Positions 8,800 to 16,788 of a DNA stretch of 64,000 bases are shown here, one piece after another. Source of the stretch: Geochorda sp036562495 (GTDB lineage: Bacteria; Bacillota; Limnochordia; Limnochordales; Geochordaceae); contig DATCKA010000104.1 in the NCBI GenBank assembly GCA_036562495.1, positions 1 through 64,000 on the forward strand, written 5' to 3'. The notes beneath the pieces are model-generated. The model made no database searches and was not told where the DNA came from. It saw nothing but the letters and a program-made list of their open reading frames with translations. Position numbers and translations under genes: made by a program. Position 1 is the first letter of the stretch. Each line of letters begins with the position of its first letter.

Positions 8800-9138
8800 A
8801 TGACCTGGAGCCCCGGAGTCTGGGATCGCGAAGCGCCCGCCTCGGCCGGATGCGTGAGGCTGCGCGTCTGGGTCGACGGCTCACCGCACCTGGTGGAGGT
8901 GGAGCCCGTGGTGGGGCCGCAGGCTGCGAGCCCGGGGGCGTCGGCGTCCCCCTGGGCGACCCTCGCGGCGCACCTCGCCACCTGGCAGCTGGCCACGCAC
9001 ACGGCCTGGACATCGCCCCCGCCGGGCCTCCCCGATGCCGGCGCCACGCCTCTCTCCCCGCGGCGCGGCGCCATCGTGCCTCGGCCGCTGTCCTCGTCCG
9101 ACGGGCGGCCCTCGGCCGGCACGGAGGGGCGGCCGTGA
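8800..9138 (+). CDS. Small protein resembling a biotin-carrier N-terminus; no biotinyl domain
   Basis: 112 residues. The start is secure: AGGAGGGG lies about seven bases upstream and the stop overlaps the MeaB start (GTGA). Residues 19-38 (VRLRVWVDGSPHLVEVEPV) resemble the N-terminal strand region of biotin carboxyl carrier proteins of acyl-CoA decarboxylases and carboxylases. The rest is Ala/Pro/Ser-rich, and the expected biotin-bearing domain with its AMKM-type motif is missing in all frames before MeaB. It may be a truncated carrier or a small partner protein. I do not recognise a specific family. Confidence 0.6.
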   Translation: MTWSPGVWDREAPASAGCVRLRVWVDGSPHLVEVEPVVGPQAASPGASASPWATLAAHLATWQLATHTAWTSPPPGLPDAGATPLSPRRGAIVPRPLSSSDGRPSAGTEGRP

Positions 9139-10136
9139 GCGAGGGTCGCCCGGAGAGCGGCGGCACGGCCTCGCCCTCGCTGGCGGCCCGGGTGCAGGCC
9201 GGCGATCGTCTTGCCCTGGCCCGTGCGTTGACGCTGGTGGAGAGCCTCCCCTTCGAAGGGGACGATGGAGACCGCGGCGTCTCCCCGGACCTGGCACCTC
9301 TGCTGACCGGCAGGGTCCGGGCGCACGTCGTCGGTGTGACGGGGGCGCCCGGAGCCGGCAAGAGCACGCTGGTGGGTCGCCTGGCGATGCACCTGCGCGA
9401 GCGGGGCCGCCGGGTGGGGGTGCTCGCGGTGGACCCCTCGAGCCCCTTCTCAGGGGGCGCGCTCCTGGGCGATCGGGTGCGCATGGCGGTACCTGCCGCC
9501 GATCCGGGGCTCTTCGTGCGCAGCGTGGCGAGCCGGGGTCACCAGGGGGGCCTGGCGCTGGCCGTCTTCCGCATGGTGCGGGTGATGGCGGCAGCCGGGA
9601 TGGAGATGGTGCTGGTGGAGACCGTCGGCGCAGGCCAAAACGACGTGGGCGTGCTGGGGGTCGCCGACACGGTGGTGCTGGTGCTCAACCCGGCCACCGG
9701 CGACGAGATCCAGGCCCTCAAGGCAGGCATCGTCGAGATCGGCGACGTGATGGTGATCAACAAGGCCGACCTGCCCGGCGCGGAGGAGACGTACCGAGCC
9801 GTGACGTCGGCCCTCGCGATCACGCCCTCGCTCGACCCCGGCTGGCGCGTGCCGGTGGTGAGAGTCTCAGCCTTGCAGGATCAAGGCCTGGACACGCTCA
9901 TCGAGGCGCTCGAGCGCCACCGCAGTCATCTGTCGAGCAGCCCCGCCGGGTTACGCCGTCGGCGCCTCCAGGCCGAATGGGAGCTGCGCGCTGCCCTGCT
10001 GGCCGCGGTCGAGCGGCGCCTCGTGGCCCCGCTGATGGCCTCGGGCCGGTGGGCCGAGCTCGTGGAGCGCCTGGCCGGCGGCGAGCTGTCGGCGGATGCA
10101 GCTGCCGAAGCGGTGCTGGGCTCTCTCAACCCTTGA
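9135..10136 (+). CDS. meaB: MeaB/ArgK family P-loop GTPase
   Basis: 333 residues of the MeaB/ArgK G3E GTPase family. The P-loop is TGAPGAGKS (about 69-77), with DPSSPFSGGALLGDR, SVASRGHQGG, ETVGAGQND and NKAD motifs in the usual order. MeaB proteins are chaperones that guard and reload adenosylcobalamin acyl-CoA mutases (methylmalonyl-CoA or isobutyryl-CoA). The start GTG overlaps the upstream stop by four bases and has a GGAGGGG Shine-Dalgarno. No mutase is in the window, so its client must be elsewhere. The 3' end overlaps the convergent permease gene by 11 bases. Confidence 0.92.
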   Translation: MSEGRPESGGTASPSLAARVQAGDRLALARALTLVESLPFEGDDGDRGVSPDLAPLLTGRVRAHVVGVTGAPGAGKSTLVGRLAMHLRERGRRVGVLAVDPSSPFSGGALLGDRVRMAVPAADPGLFVRSVASRGHQGGLALAVFRMVRVMAAAGMEMVLVETVGAGQNDVGVLGVADTVVLVLNPATGDEIQALKAGIVEIGDVMVINKADLPGAEETYRAVTSALAITPSLDPGWRVPVVRVSALQDQGLDTLIEALERHRSHLSSSPAGLRRRRLQAEWELRAALLAAVERRLVAPLMASGRWAELVERLAGGELSADAAAEAVLGSLNP

Positions 10137-11055
10137 CGGCGCCGGCCAGGATGCCGCGCACGAAGTAGCGCTGCAGCGCGAAGAAGACCACCACCGGCAC
10201 GATCATCGAGACGAAGGCGGCTGCCGTCAGCACGTGCCAGTCCTGCCCGTAGCTCCCCACCAGGCTGCTCAGCTTGAGGGTGAGGGGCGCCGTCGCCGAC
10301 CCTCCACCCAGGTAGATGAGGGCCACCAGCAGGTCGTTCCACACCCACAGGAACTGGAAGATGCCCAGCGACGCCAGGGCCGGCGTCGACATGGGCAACG
10401 CGAGCCGGAAGAAGGCCGACAGCGGCGAGGCGCCGTCGATGTAGGCCGACTCGAACAGCTCGGCTGGCAGCGACCCGAAGAAGTTGCGCATCAGGTAGAC
10501 GGCAAACGGCAACCCGTAGCCCGTGTGCGCAAGCCAGATGCCCACCAGGCTGCCGGCCAGCCCCAGCTGGTTGTAGATGCGCAGCACCGGGATGAAGGTC
10601 ATCTGCAGCGGCACCACGAGAAACGCCACCACCGTCAGGAAGAGGGCCTGCCTTCCGGGGAAGTCGAGCCAGGCGAAGGCGAAGGCCGCGAAGGATGCCA
10701 CCAGGATCGGCAGCACGGTGGCGGGCAGCGCGATGGCGAAGCTGTTGAAGAAGGCCCGGGCCATACCCTGCTGCGCCAGAACGTGCTGGTAGTTGGCCAG
10801 CGTCCACCGGGTGAGGTCGAAGGGATTGGCGAAGACCGTCCACCATCCGGAGTTGAGGACGTCGCTGGCCGGACGCAGCGAGCTGACCAATAGCCCCAGG
10901 GTCGGCAAGAACCAGGCCAACGCCGTCAGCACCACCACCATGTGCACGACGACGTTTGGTCCGCTGACTCCTAGGGTGGCCGTACCGGCCGGGTGGGCCG
11001 GCCGGACGCGGAAAGATGCCCGGATGCCGGGGCGAGGGGTCGGTGGGTTGTTCAT
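10126..11055 (-). CDS. Carbohydrate ABC transporter permease, MalG type
   Basis: 309 residues with six predicted membrane helices. The MalG-type coupling motif is ELFESAYIDGASPLSAFFRLALPMS. The first helix follows a roughly 30-residue cytoplasmic tail. It forms the channel with the MalF-type partner encoded just upstream, whose stop overlaps this start (ATGA). No ATPase gene is present in the cluster. Sugar importers of this family often share one ATPase encoded elsewhere. Confidence 0.92.
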   Translation of the reverse strand: MNNPPTPRPGIRASFRVRPAHPAGTATLGVSGPNVVVHMVVVLTALAWFLPTLGLLVSSLRPASDVLNSGWWTVFANPFDLTRWTLANYQHVLAQQGMARAFFNSFAIALPATVLPILVASFAAFAFAWLDFPGRQALFLTVVAFLVVPLQMTFIPVLRIYNQLGLAGSLVGIWLAHTGYGLPFAVYLMRNFFGSLPAELFESAYIDGASPLSAFFRLALPMSTPALASLGIFQFLWVWNDLLVALIYLGGGSATAPLTLKLSSLVGSYGQDWHVLTAAAFVSMIVPVVVFFALQRYFVRGILAGAVKG

Positions 11056-11921
11056 CGTGTGGCCTCCTGCTGCCGGAAGCGGCGGATGTTGGCCAGCATG
11101 ACCGGCACGATGGCCATGAAGAGGATGACGGCGATGGCGCTGGCGCGCCCGAAGTGACGGAACTGGAACATCTCCTTGTACATGCGGTTGGCCATCACCT
11201 CGGTGCCGAAGTTGCCGTTGGTCATGACGTAGACGATGTCGAAGACCTTGAGCACGTTGATCACCATGGTGGTGGCCACCACCGCCACCGTCGACTGCAT
11301 GACGGGCAGGCTGATGCGCCAGAAGACCTGCCACTCGTTGGCGCCGTCGACCCGGGCCGCCTCGAGGAGCTCCTTGGGGATGCCCTTGTAGGCCGCGGAG
11401 AGCACCACCATGGCGAACCCGGTCCAGATCCAGACGCCCACCACGATGAGGGCCAGGTTGTTGACCCACGGCTGGGTGATGAGCCATCCCACGGGCTCCC
11501 GGCCCAACATGACCATGATCTGGTTGGCCAACCCGATCTGAGGGGCACCGGCCGGGCGATAGGCGTAGACGAACTTCCAGATGACGCCCGCCCCCACGAA
11601 GGAGATGGCCATCGGCAGGAAGATGAGAGCCTTGGCCGCTGCCTCGTAGCGCACCCGGTCGGTCAGGACGGCCAGAGCCAGCCCCAACCCGACCGTCAGC
11701 GTAGTGAACAGCACCAGCCACAGCACGTTGTTGCGCAGGGCCGTAAGCATGGCGTTGGACGAGAAGAGGTCCACGTAGTTGCGCAGCCCCACGAACCGCT
11801 GCGACTGGCGGTCCAAGAGGCTCAAGTAGATGGTGGCCAGCGTGGGGTAGGCCAGGTAGAAGCCGATCAGCAGCAGCGCAGGGGCTGTGAAGCCCCAGGC
11901 CCATGCGCCTCCGCGGCGCAT
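11052..11921 (-). CDS. Carbohydrate ABC transporter permease, MalF type
   Basis: 289 residues, six membrane helices. The first is at WAWGFTAPALLLIGFYLAYP. The EAA coupling loop reads ELLEAARVDGANEWQVFWRISLPVM. It is encoded between the solute-binding protein and the MalG-type permease on the same strand, so the three make one sugar importer. It starts 72 bases after the binding-protein stop. Confidence 0.92.
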   Translation of the reverse strand: MRRGGAWAWGFTAPALLLIGFYLAYPTLATIYLSLLDRQSQRFVGLRNYVDLFSSNAMLTALRNNVLWLVLFTTLTVGLGLALAVLTDRVRYEAAAKALIFLPMAISFVGAGVIWKFVYAYRPAGAPQIGLANQIMVMLGREPVGWLITQPWVNNLALIVVGVWIWTGFAMVVLSAAYKGIPKELLEAARVDGANEWQVFWRISLPVMQSTVAVVATTMVINVLKVFDIVYVMTNGNFGTEVMANRMYKEMFQFRHFGRASAIAVILFMAIVPVMLANIRRFRQQEATR

Positions 11922-11993
11922 CGTGCCCTCACCTCCAACGCGGGGACGGCCGAGGGGGCCGGGTGCCAGCCCCGACCCCCTCGGGGGAGATCG

Positions 11994-13292
11994 TCATCGG
12001 CCGTAAGCGTCCTGGGCCTGGGCTTCGATGCTCTCCAGCACGCTGTCGAGGTCCTCGCCACCGACGTAGCGCAGGATGCCCTCCCAGAAGGCGCCGGAGC
12101 CCACCGCCGCCGGCATCAGGTCCGAGCCGTCGAAGCGGAAGACCTGGGCGCTCACCAGGATCTGGGCGGCCTTGCGGGTGAGAGGATCCCGATAGGCCTC
12201 CATGGGTACCGCACGGTTGGCCGACACCTTGCCCAGGGCGGCCACCCAGCGCTGCTGCGCCTCGGGCGAGGCCAGGTAGCGCATCAGCGCCCGGGCCTCG
12301 GGCGTGTCCCGCAGCATGGCGACCATGTCCGCGGCGCCGAGGGCGGGGGTGCCCCACTTGGGATCGATGGGCGGCAGCGCGAAGAAGTCGTAGTCCTTAC
12401 CCGCGACCAGGTTGGGGTTGGCCTGCAGGATGAAGCTCTGGATGAAGGTGGCCTGCCGGTGCAGGTACGCCCTGGGCGGCTCGGTAAACAGGAAGCTCAC
12501 CGCATCACCGAAGTTGGTCGACAGCGCGCCGGTGGTGCCGCCGTACACGTAGCGCGGGTTGCGAGCGATCTGCCCGAAGATCTCCCAGGCCTTGCGCACC
12601 GCCGGGTGGGTCCAGGAGATCTCGTGGGCCACCCATTGGTCATAGACTTCGGGGCCGGCCGTGCGCAGCATGATGTCCTCGATCCAGTCGGTGCCCGGCC
12701 AGCCGCTGGCGGCGCCGCTCTCCAGCCCGATGGCCCACGGGGTGGCGCCCGTGCCGGCGATCTTGTCCGACAGCGCCATCATCTCGTCCCACGTGGTGGG
12801 CACGGCATAGCCCCGGGCCGCGAAGGCCTTGGGGTTGTACCAGACCAGGCTCTTGAGGTCGGCGGAGATGAAGATGGCGTAGAGCTTGCCCTGATAGCTC
12901 CCGAGGTCGAGCCAGACCGGCGCGTACTGGCTCCGCAGAGTCTGCATGTCGAGCACCTTGGAGAGATCCACCAGGTGGCCCTCCGCGGCCAGCTCCACCA
13001 TCTGACCGGGGTTGGGCAGGGCCGCCACGTCAGGTGGGTTGCCCGCCGCCACCCGGGTGGTCAGCACCGCGACGAGGTCACGGGTGCCGGTGAACTCCAC
13101 TTCGATGCCGGTCTCCTGCTCGAAGGGCTCCAGCACCTTCAAGAAGGCCTCCAGCTCCTGGCCGCCCCACGTGCCCAGCATGGTGACGCGCCCGGCACCC
13201 AGCGCCGGGAGGCTGAAGAGGACGGCCACAGCGGTCGCCAGGACGACCATCTTCGCCATGCGGCCCGCGGTGCGATGCAGACGTCGCTGCAT
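11994..13292 (-). CDS. Extracellular sugar-binding protein (SBP_bac_1)
   Basis: About 432 residues. The signal peptide is MQRRLHRTAGRMAKMVVL then a hydrophobic stretch ending ALGAG. The family 1 solute-binding fold follows, with GGQELEAFLKVLEPFEQETGIEVEF near the N-terminus and PPDVAALPNPGQ. It delivers a sugar or oligosaccharide to the two downstream permeases. I chose ATG at 13292, which has GAGGGGG about nine bases upstream. Starting at 13379 would put 29 extra residues before the signal peptide. No lipobox cysteine is seen. Confidence 0.9.
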   Translation of the reverse strand: MQRRLHRTAGRMAKMVVLATAVAVLFSLPALGAGRVTMLGTWGGQELEAFLKVLEPFEQETGIEVEFTGTRDLVAVLTTRVAAGNPPDVAALPNPGQMVELAAEGHLVDLSKVLDMQTLRSQYAPVWLDLGSYQGKLYAIFISADLKSLVWYNPKAFAARGYAVPTTWDEMMALSDKIAGTGATPWAIGLESGAASGWPGTDWIEDIMLRTAGPEVYDQWVAHEISWTHPAVRKAWEIFGQIARNPRYVYGGTTGALSTNFGDAVSFLFTEPPRAYLHRQATFIQSFILQANPNLVAGKDYDFFALPPIDPKWGTPALGAADMVAMLRDTPEARALMRYLASPEAQQRWVAALGKVSANRAVPMEAYRDPLTRKAAQILVSAQVFRFDGSDLMPAAVGSGAFWEGILRYVGGEDLDSVLESIEAQAQDAYGR

Positions 13293-13416
13293 GAGTCTTT
13301 CCCCCTCTCGAGGATTCGGCACGCTCATCCGTCCACGCCAAATGCGCAAACCGTCACGAAAGTCGCTCGCCCGTCTCACCCCCCTGCGCCCTCTCGGGCG
13401 TCGCAGCCCGCCGCCC

Positions 13417-14475
13417 CTACCGCGGGGCGGTCGAGCCTCCAGGCTCGAGCGTGCAGGGTAGCACCACCTGACGGGGGCCCCCCGGCTTGGCGTGGGACGC
13501 CCCGGAGGCCGGCGCGACCTGCTCGAGCAGCATCTCGACGGCGACGCTGCCCAGTTGACGGATGGGCTGGACCACGGTGGTGAGAGGCGGGTCCACCATC
13601 CGTGCCAGGCCGATGCCGTCGAAGCCCACGACGGAGACGTCGGCAGGCACCTGCAAACCGCACTCTCGCAGGGCTGCGACGGCTCCCATGGCCATCAGGT
13701 CGTTGCTGGCGAAGAGCGCCGTCAACCGTACCTCGCCGCAAGCGGCACGCTCGGCCTCGAGCAGGCGGCGCGCCGCGATCTGCCCGCCGGAAAGGGTGAA
13801 GTCGCCCTCCGCGAGCCGGTGCGCGGGCACCTCGAGACCCGCCTCCCGCATGGCCTCCAGGAAGCCCCGCACCCGCTGCTGGGCCGCCGTGAGGTGCGAC
13901 GGTCCGGAGATGCAGGCGATGTGCCGGTGGCCCAGCTCCACCAGGTGCCGTACGGCCATGGCCGCGCCGCCGACGTTGTCGCCGTCGACGGCGTAGATGT
14001 CGGCCCGGTCGGGCGAGCCCAGGGCCACGCACGGCAGGCCCTGCTCCTGCAGGAAGTCGAGGCGGGCGTCGCTCACCTGCACCTCCGTCACCAGCACCGC
14101 ATCCACCATCCGCCCCACGACCAGCTCCCGCAGGCTGCCGCCCCCCGAGCCTCGGGCGTCATCGGAGGAGGTCAAGACCAGGTTGTAGCCGGCGGCGGTG
14201 AGGCCGTCCCCGACGGCACCGAGGAAGTCGAGGAAGAAGGGGTCGGAGAAGCTCCTCGGCGACGAAGGTGCTGCTACCGCCACCATCCACGTGCGGCCGC
14301 GCGCCAGCGCCCGCGCCACGCGGTGCGGCGTATATCCGAGCTGCCGGGCCGCAGCCTCGACGCGCCGGCGTGTCGCCGGGCTGACCCGCGCGTCGCCGGC
14401 CAGCGCCCGGGAGACCGTCGACTTTGAGACCCCCGCAACCCGCGCCACGTCGGCCATGCTGGGATTCATGACCAT
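13417..14475 (-). CDS. LacI family transcriptional regulator (sugar importer operon)
   Basis: About 352 residues. The LacI helix-turn-helix and hinge are at the start (MADVARVAGVSKSTVSRALAG, RRRVEAAARQLGYTPHRVARAL), then a periplasmic-binding-protein-like effector domain. No good Shine-Dalgarno precedes any of the ATGs at 14475, 14469 or 14457. I took the first of them. A perfect palindrome ends 10 bases upstream. The gene is followed after 124 bases by the sugar ABC genes on the same strand, so it probably controls them and itself. Confidence 0.9.
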   Translation of the reverse strand: MVMNPSMADVARVAGVSKSTVSRALAGDARVSPATRRRVEAAARQLGYTPHRVARALARGRTWMVAVAAPSSPRSFSDPFFLDFLGAVGDGLTAAGYNLVLTSSDDARGSGGGSLRELVVGRMVDAVLVTEVQVSDARLDFLQEQGLPCVALGSPDRADIYAVDGDNVGGAAMAVRHLVELGHRHIACISGPSHLTAAQQRVRGFLEAMREAGLEVPAHRLAEGDFTLSGGQIAARRLLEAERAACGEVRLTALFASNDLMAMGAVAALRECGLQVPADVSVVGFDGIGLARMVDPPLTTVVQPIRQLGSVAVEMLLEQVAPASGASHAKPGGPRQVVLPCTLEPGGSTAPR

Positions 14476-14484
14476 TTCGTGGAA

Positions 14485-14498
14485 TACAACCGGTTGTA
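14485..14498. promoter_or_regulatory. Perfect palindrome, candidate LacI-family operator
   Basis: TACAACCGGTTGTA is a perfect 14-base palindrome with the central CG typical of LacI-family operators. It lies 10 bases before the chosen start of the LacI regulator, so bound repressor would block initiation of the regulator and sugar ABC genes downstream. No second copy was seen before the binding-protein gene. Confidence 0.75.
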
Positions 14499-14656
14499 CC
14501 CGGCGCGGGCTTCGACGCGGCCTGCATGACTCCTGCTGGGGAGGGCTGGGGCCGTCCGGGCGTGACCCGCCCTCGCGCCGGCAGGCTGGCCGGATGGGCC
14601 GGTCGAACATCCCCCCGGGCCCGTGCGGGCACCTCTATCAAGAGCGAGCGAAGGCC

Positions 14657-15286
14657 ATGCCATTCCGGCAAGCGAGCTCATCCTCGTCCACAGGCGAGGG
14701 GCCCTACACCGCCCTCGTCCGCGACGCGCTGGCGGCGGGACCGCCCCCGGCAACGGGGGGCTGGCCGGGCTTGCGTCCGGCCGCGGTCCTGGTGCCCATC
14801 GTCTGCTGCCCCGGGGGTGAGCGCCTGATCTTGACCCGACGTACGGACCAGGTGGAGTACCACAAGGGTCAGATCTCGTTTCCGGGAGGGGCCGTGGACC
14901 CGGGCGACCGAGACCGCGTCGAGACGGCGCTGCGGGAGAGCCGGGAGGAGATCGGGCTCGAGCCGCGAGACGTCGAAGTGTTGGGCAGGCTCGACGAGGT
15001 GCCGGTCACCCGGTCCGGCTTCTGCATCACACCGGTGGTGGGCGTCATCCACAAGAGCCCCTATCCCTGGGTGGTCAACCCCGCCGAGGTGGCCGAGGTC
15101 CTGGAGGTGCCGCTGGCCTGGCTGCTCCGGCCCGCCTTCCCCCGCATCCGCACGCTCGACGACGGGCATGGGCGGGCGGTGGAGGACTACGTGTTCGAGT
15201 GGCAGGGGCACATCATCTGGGGCGCGACGGGGCGCATCGTCAAGAGTCTGCTGGATCGCATCCGGTCGGGCATGGGGCCCCGCTGA
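14657..15286 (+). CDS. Nudix hydrolase, CoA pyrophosphatase-like
   Basis: 209 residues. The CoA-pyrophosphatase (UPF0035) signature is present: LILTRRTDQVEYHKGQISFPGG followed by the Nudix box region ETALRESREEIGLE. Enzymes of this group cleave CoA or acyl-CoA to phosphopantetheine and 3',5'-ADP, using divalent metal held by the REXXEE glutamates. The start ATG has only a weak AAGG upstream. It is the first gene of a plus-strand pair with the CwlD-like amidase (19-base gap). Substrate is inferred from family. Confidence 0.88.
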   Translation: MPFRQASSSSSTGEGPYTALVRDALAAGPPPATGGWPGLRPAAVLVPIVCCPGGERLILTRRTDQVEYHKGQISFPGGAVDPGDRDRVETALRESREEIGLEPRDVEVLGRLDEVPVTRSGFCITPVVGVIHKSPYPWVVNPAEVAEVLEVPLAWLLRPAFPRIRTLDDGHGRAVEDYVFEWQGHIIWGATGRIVKSLLDRIRSGMGPR

Positions 15287-15305
15287 GGTCTCATAACAGT
15301 GGCCC

Positions 15306-16139
15306 ATGGGCCGTTTCAACCGGGCCGTCGGGGGCGGCCGATGGGCTGTCGCGGATTGGAGCCTGTGGGGCCTGGGGCTGCTGGTGCTGGCCGGGATCGT
15401 GGCCGCGGCCATCCGTTGGGGCACCGGCCTGCCCCACCTGGACCGGCTGCCGTGGCTGGGGCGTCCGCCGGCACCGGCACCACCCCCGCCTCCTCCGCCC
15501 CTGCACGGCGTGGTGGTAGCCGTCGACCCCGGCCACGGGGGCGCGGACGGAGGGGTGACCCACGCCGGTGTCAAGGAGAAGGACGTCAACCTGGCCGTGG
15601 CGCTGCTCCTGCGGGACCGCCTGGAGGCGCTCGGCGCGCGGGTCGTCATGACCCGGGAGGACGACCGCGACAACCTCCTCGACAACCGCGCCAGCCTCAA
15701 CCTTCGTCTCTACAAGGCCCGGCAGGGGGAGGCGCAGCTTCTGCTGAGCATCCACGCCAACAGCTTCCCCGACTCGAGCCAGTGGGGCGGGCAAACCTTC
15801 TATCACCCGGACTCGGCCGAAGGACGTCGCCTGGCGCTGTTGGTGCAGGAGGAGCTGGTGCGGCTGGAGCCCGACAACTACCGGGAGGCCCTGGCCGCCA
15901 ACTACTACATCCTTCGCAACAGCGAGATCCCGGCGGCGCTGGTGGAGCTGGGCTTCCTCTCCAACCCCGACGACCGGCGCAAGCTGGTGGATCCAGGCTA
16001 CCAGGCCAGTCTGGCCGACGCGCTGGCCCGGGCTGTGCAGCGGTTCGTGGATGGCGAGCAGGTGGAGAGTCGCCCCACGGCCGGGCGCCAGCCGCCTCCG
16101 GGCTTCCTCATGGAGATCTACCCGCCCGAGGTGTGGTGA
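15306..16139 (+). CDS. cwlD: N-acetylmuramoyl-L-alanine amidase, CwlD-like
   Basis: 277 residues. An N-terminal membrane anchor (LWGLGLLVLAGIVAAAIRW) and a proline-rich linker precede an Amidase_3 domain. Zinc ligands and catalytic residues are visible: DPGHGG, the glutamate in VKEKDVNL, SIHANS and the C-terminal VELGFLSN. CwlD-type amidases remove peptide stems from cortex peptidoglycan to allow muramic lactam formation in spores. This is the most canonical of three amidases in the window. The start has no strong Shine-Dalgarno. Its 3' end overlaps the convergent CofE-like gene by 32 bases. Confidence 0.88.
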   Translation: MGRFNRAVGGGRWAVADWSLWGLGLLVLAGIVAAAIRWGTGLPHLDRLPWLGRPPAPAPPPPPPPLHGVVVAVDPGHGGADGGVTHAGVKEKDVNLAVALLLRDRLEALGARVVMTREDDRDNLLDNRASLNLRLYKARQGEAQLLLSIHANSFPDSSQWGGQTFYHPDSAEGRRLALLVQEELVRLEPDNYREALAANYYILRNSEIPAALVELGFLSNPDDRRKLVDPGYQASLADALARAVQRFVDGEQVESRPTAGRQPPPGFLMEIYPPEVW

Positions 16140-16788
16140 CGCCATGGGAGAGCGAGTCTGGCAGGCGCTTGAGCAGGACGATGGGGGTCTGCTCGTCGTC
16201 GTTGCCCTGGGGATTGTGACGCAGGGCCTCCACCAGCGGCGCCGGATCCGCGGTGCCGGTGTAGGCGAGGATGTCCACGCATCCCAGGTCGTTGACGTCG
16301 ACGATGAGGATGTCGAGCCCGACTCCTTGCTTGATGCGCCGCGCCAGCTCGTCGGGATCACGCGGACCCAGGACGATGTACCGGTCGAAGGGCGGCAGCG
16401 TGCCGCCGATGTCGTCGATGAACTGCAGCCCGTGCCCGGCCACGCGGAAGAAGAGCCCTCGCACGCCGAAGAGGCGCCCGGCGGCCGCCGCGGCGCCGGC
16501 CAGGAGCACGCGACATGCGCCGGCCTCCCGCATGGCCAGCTCCATGGCGGCGGGCGTGGCCAGACTCCCGTCCGGGTGGGCGAAGCGCCGCAGCACCCTG
16601 GCGAGAGGCCGGGGGCGCACGTCTTGCGGCAGCACCGCCCGCCCCTGGGCGATGGCCACCATCGACTCCGACAGCGCCACGACGTCGCCCGGGTCGGCCA
16701 CGTCGGCGGTGTACCGGCGCACCACTTCCACCAGGTCCTCGCCGGGCGCGATGACGTGGGTACGGATGGCCAGCGGCTTATAAGGCAA
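16108..16788 (-). CDS. CofE-like F420 gamma-glutamyl ligase domain protein
   Basis: 226 residues related to coenzyme F420-0:L-glutamate ligase: GDVVALSESMVAIAQGR near residues 34-50, a central region with RGLFFRVAGHG, and DILIVDVNDLGCVDILAYTG. True CofE adds glutamate to F420-0. No other F420 gene is in the window, and homologues occur in bacteria without F420, where their role is unknown. It starts at TTG and overlaps the end of the upstream amidase gene by 11 bases, so the two are co-expressed. That context hints at glutamyl or cell-wall peptide chemistry, but this is speculative. Confidence 0.75.
   Translation of the reverse strand: MPYKPLAIRTHVIAPGEDLVEVVRRYTADVADPGDVVALSESMVAIAQGRAVLPQDVRPRPLARVLRRFAHPDGSLATPAAMELAMREAGACRVLLAGAAAAAGRLFGVRGLFFRVAGHGLQFIDDIGGTLPPFDRYIVLGPRDPDELARRIKQGVGLDILIVDVNDLGCVDILAYTGTADPAPLVEALRHNPQGNDDEQTPIVLLKRLPDSLSHGVTTPRAGRSP

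Noticed and set aside
11016..13583. Very long plus-strand open frame opposite the sugar ABC genes
   Set aside because: It spans three genes on the other strand that have clear family motifs and coupled starts. Composition is that of an antisense shadow.
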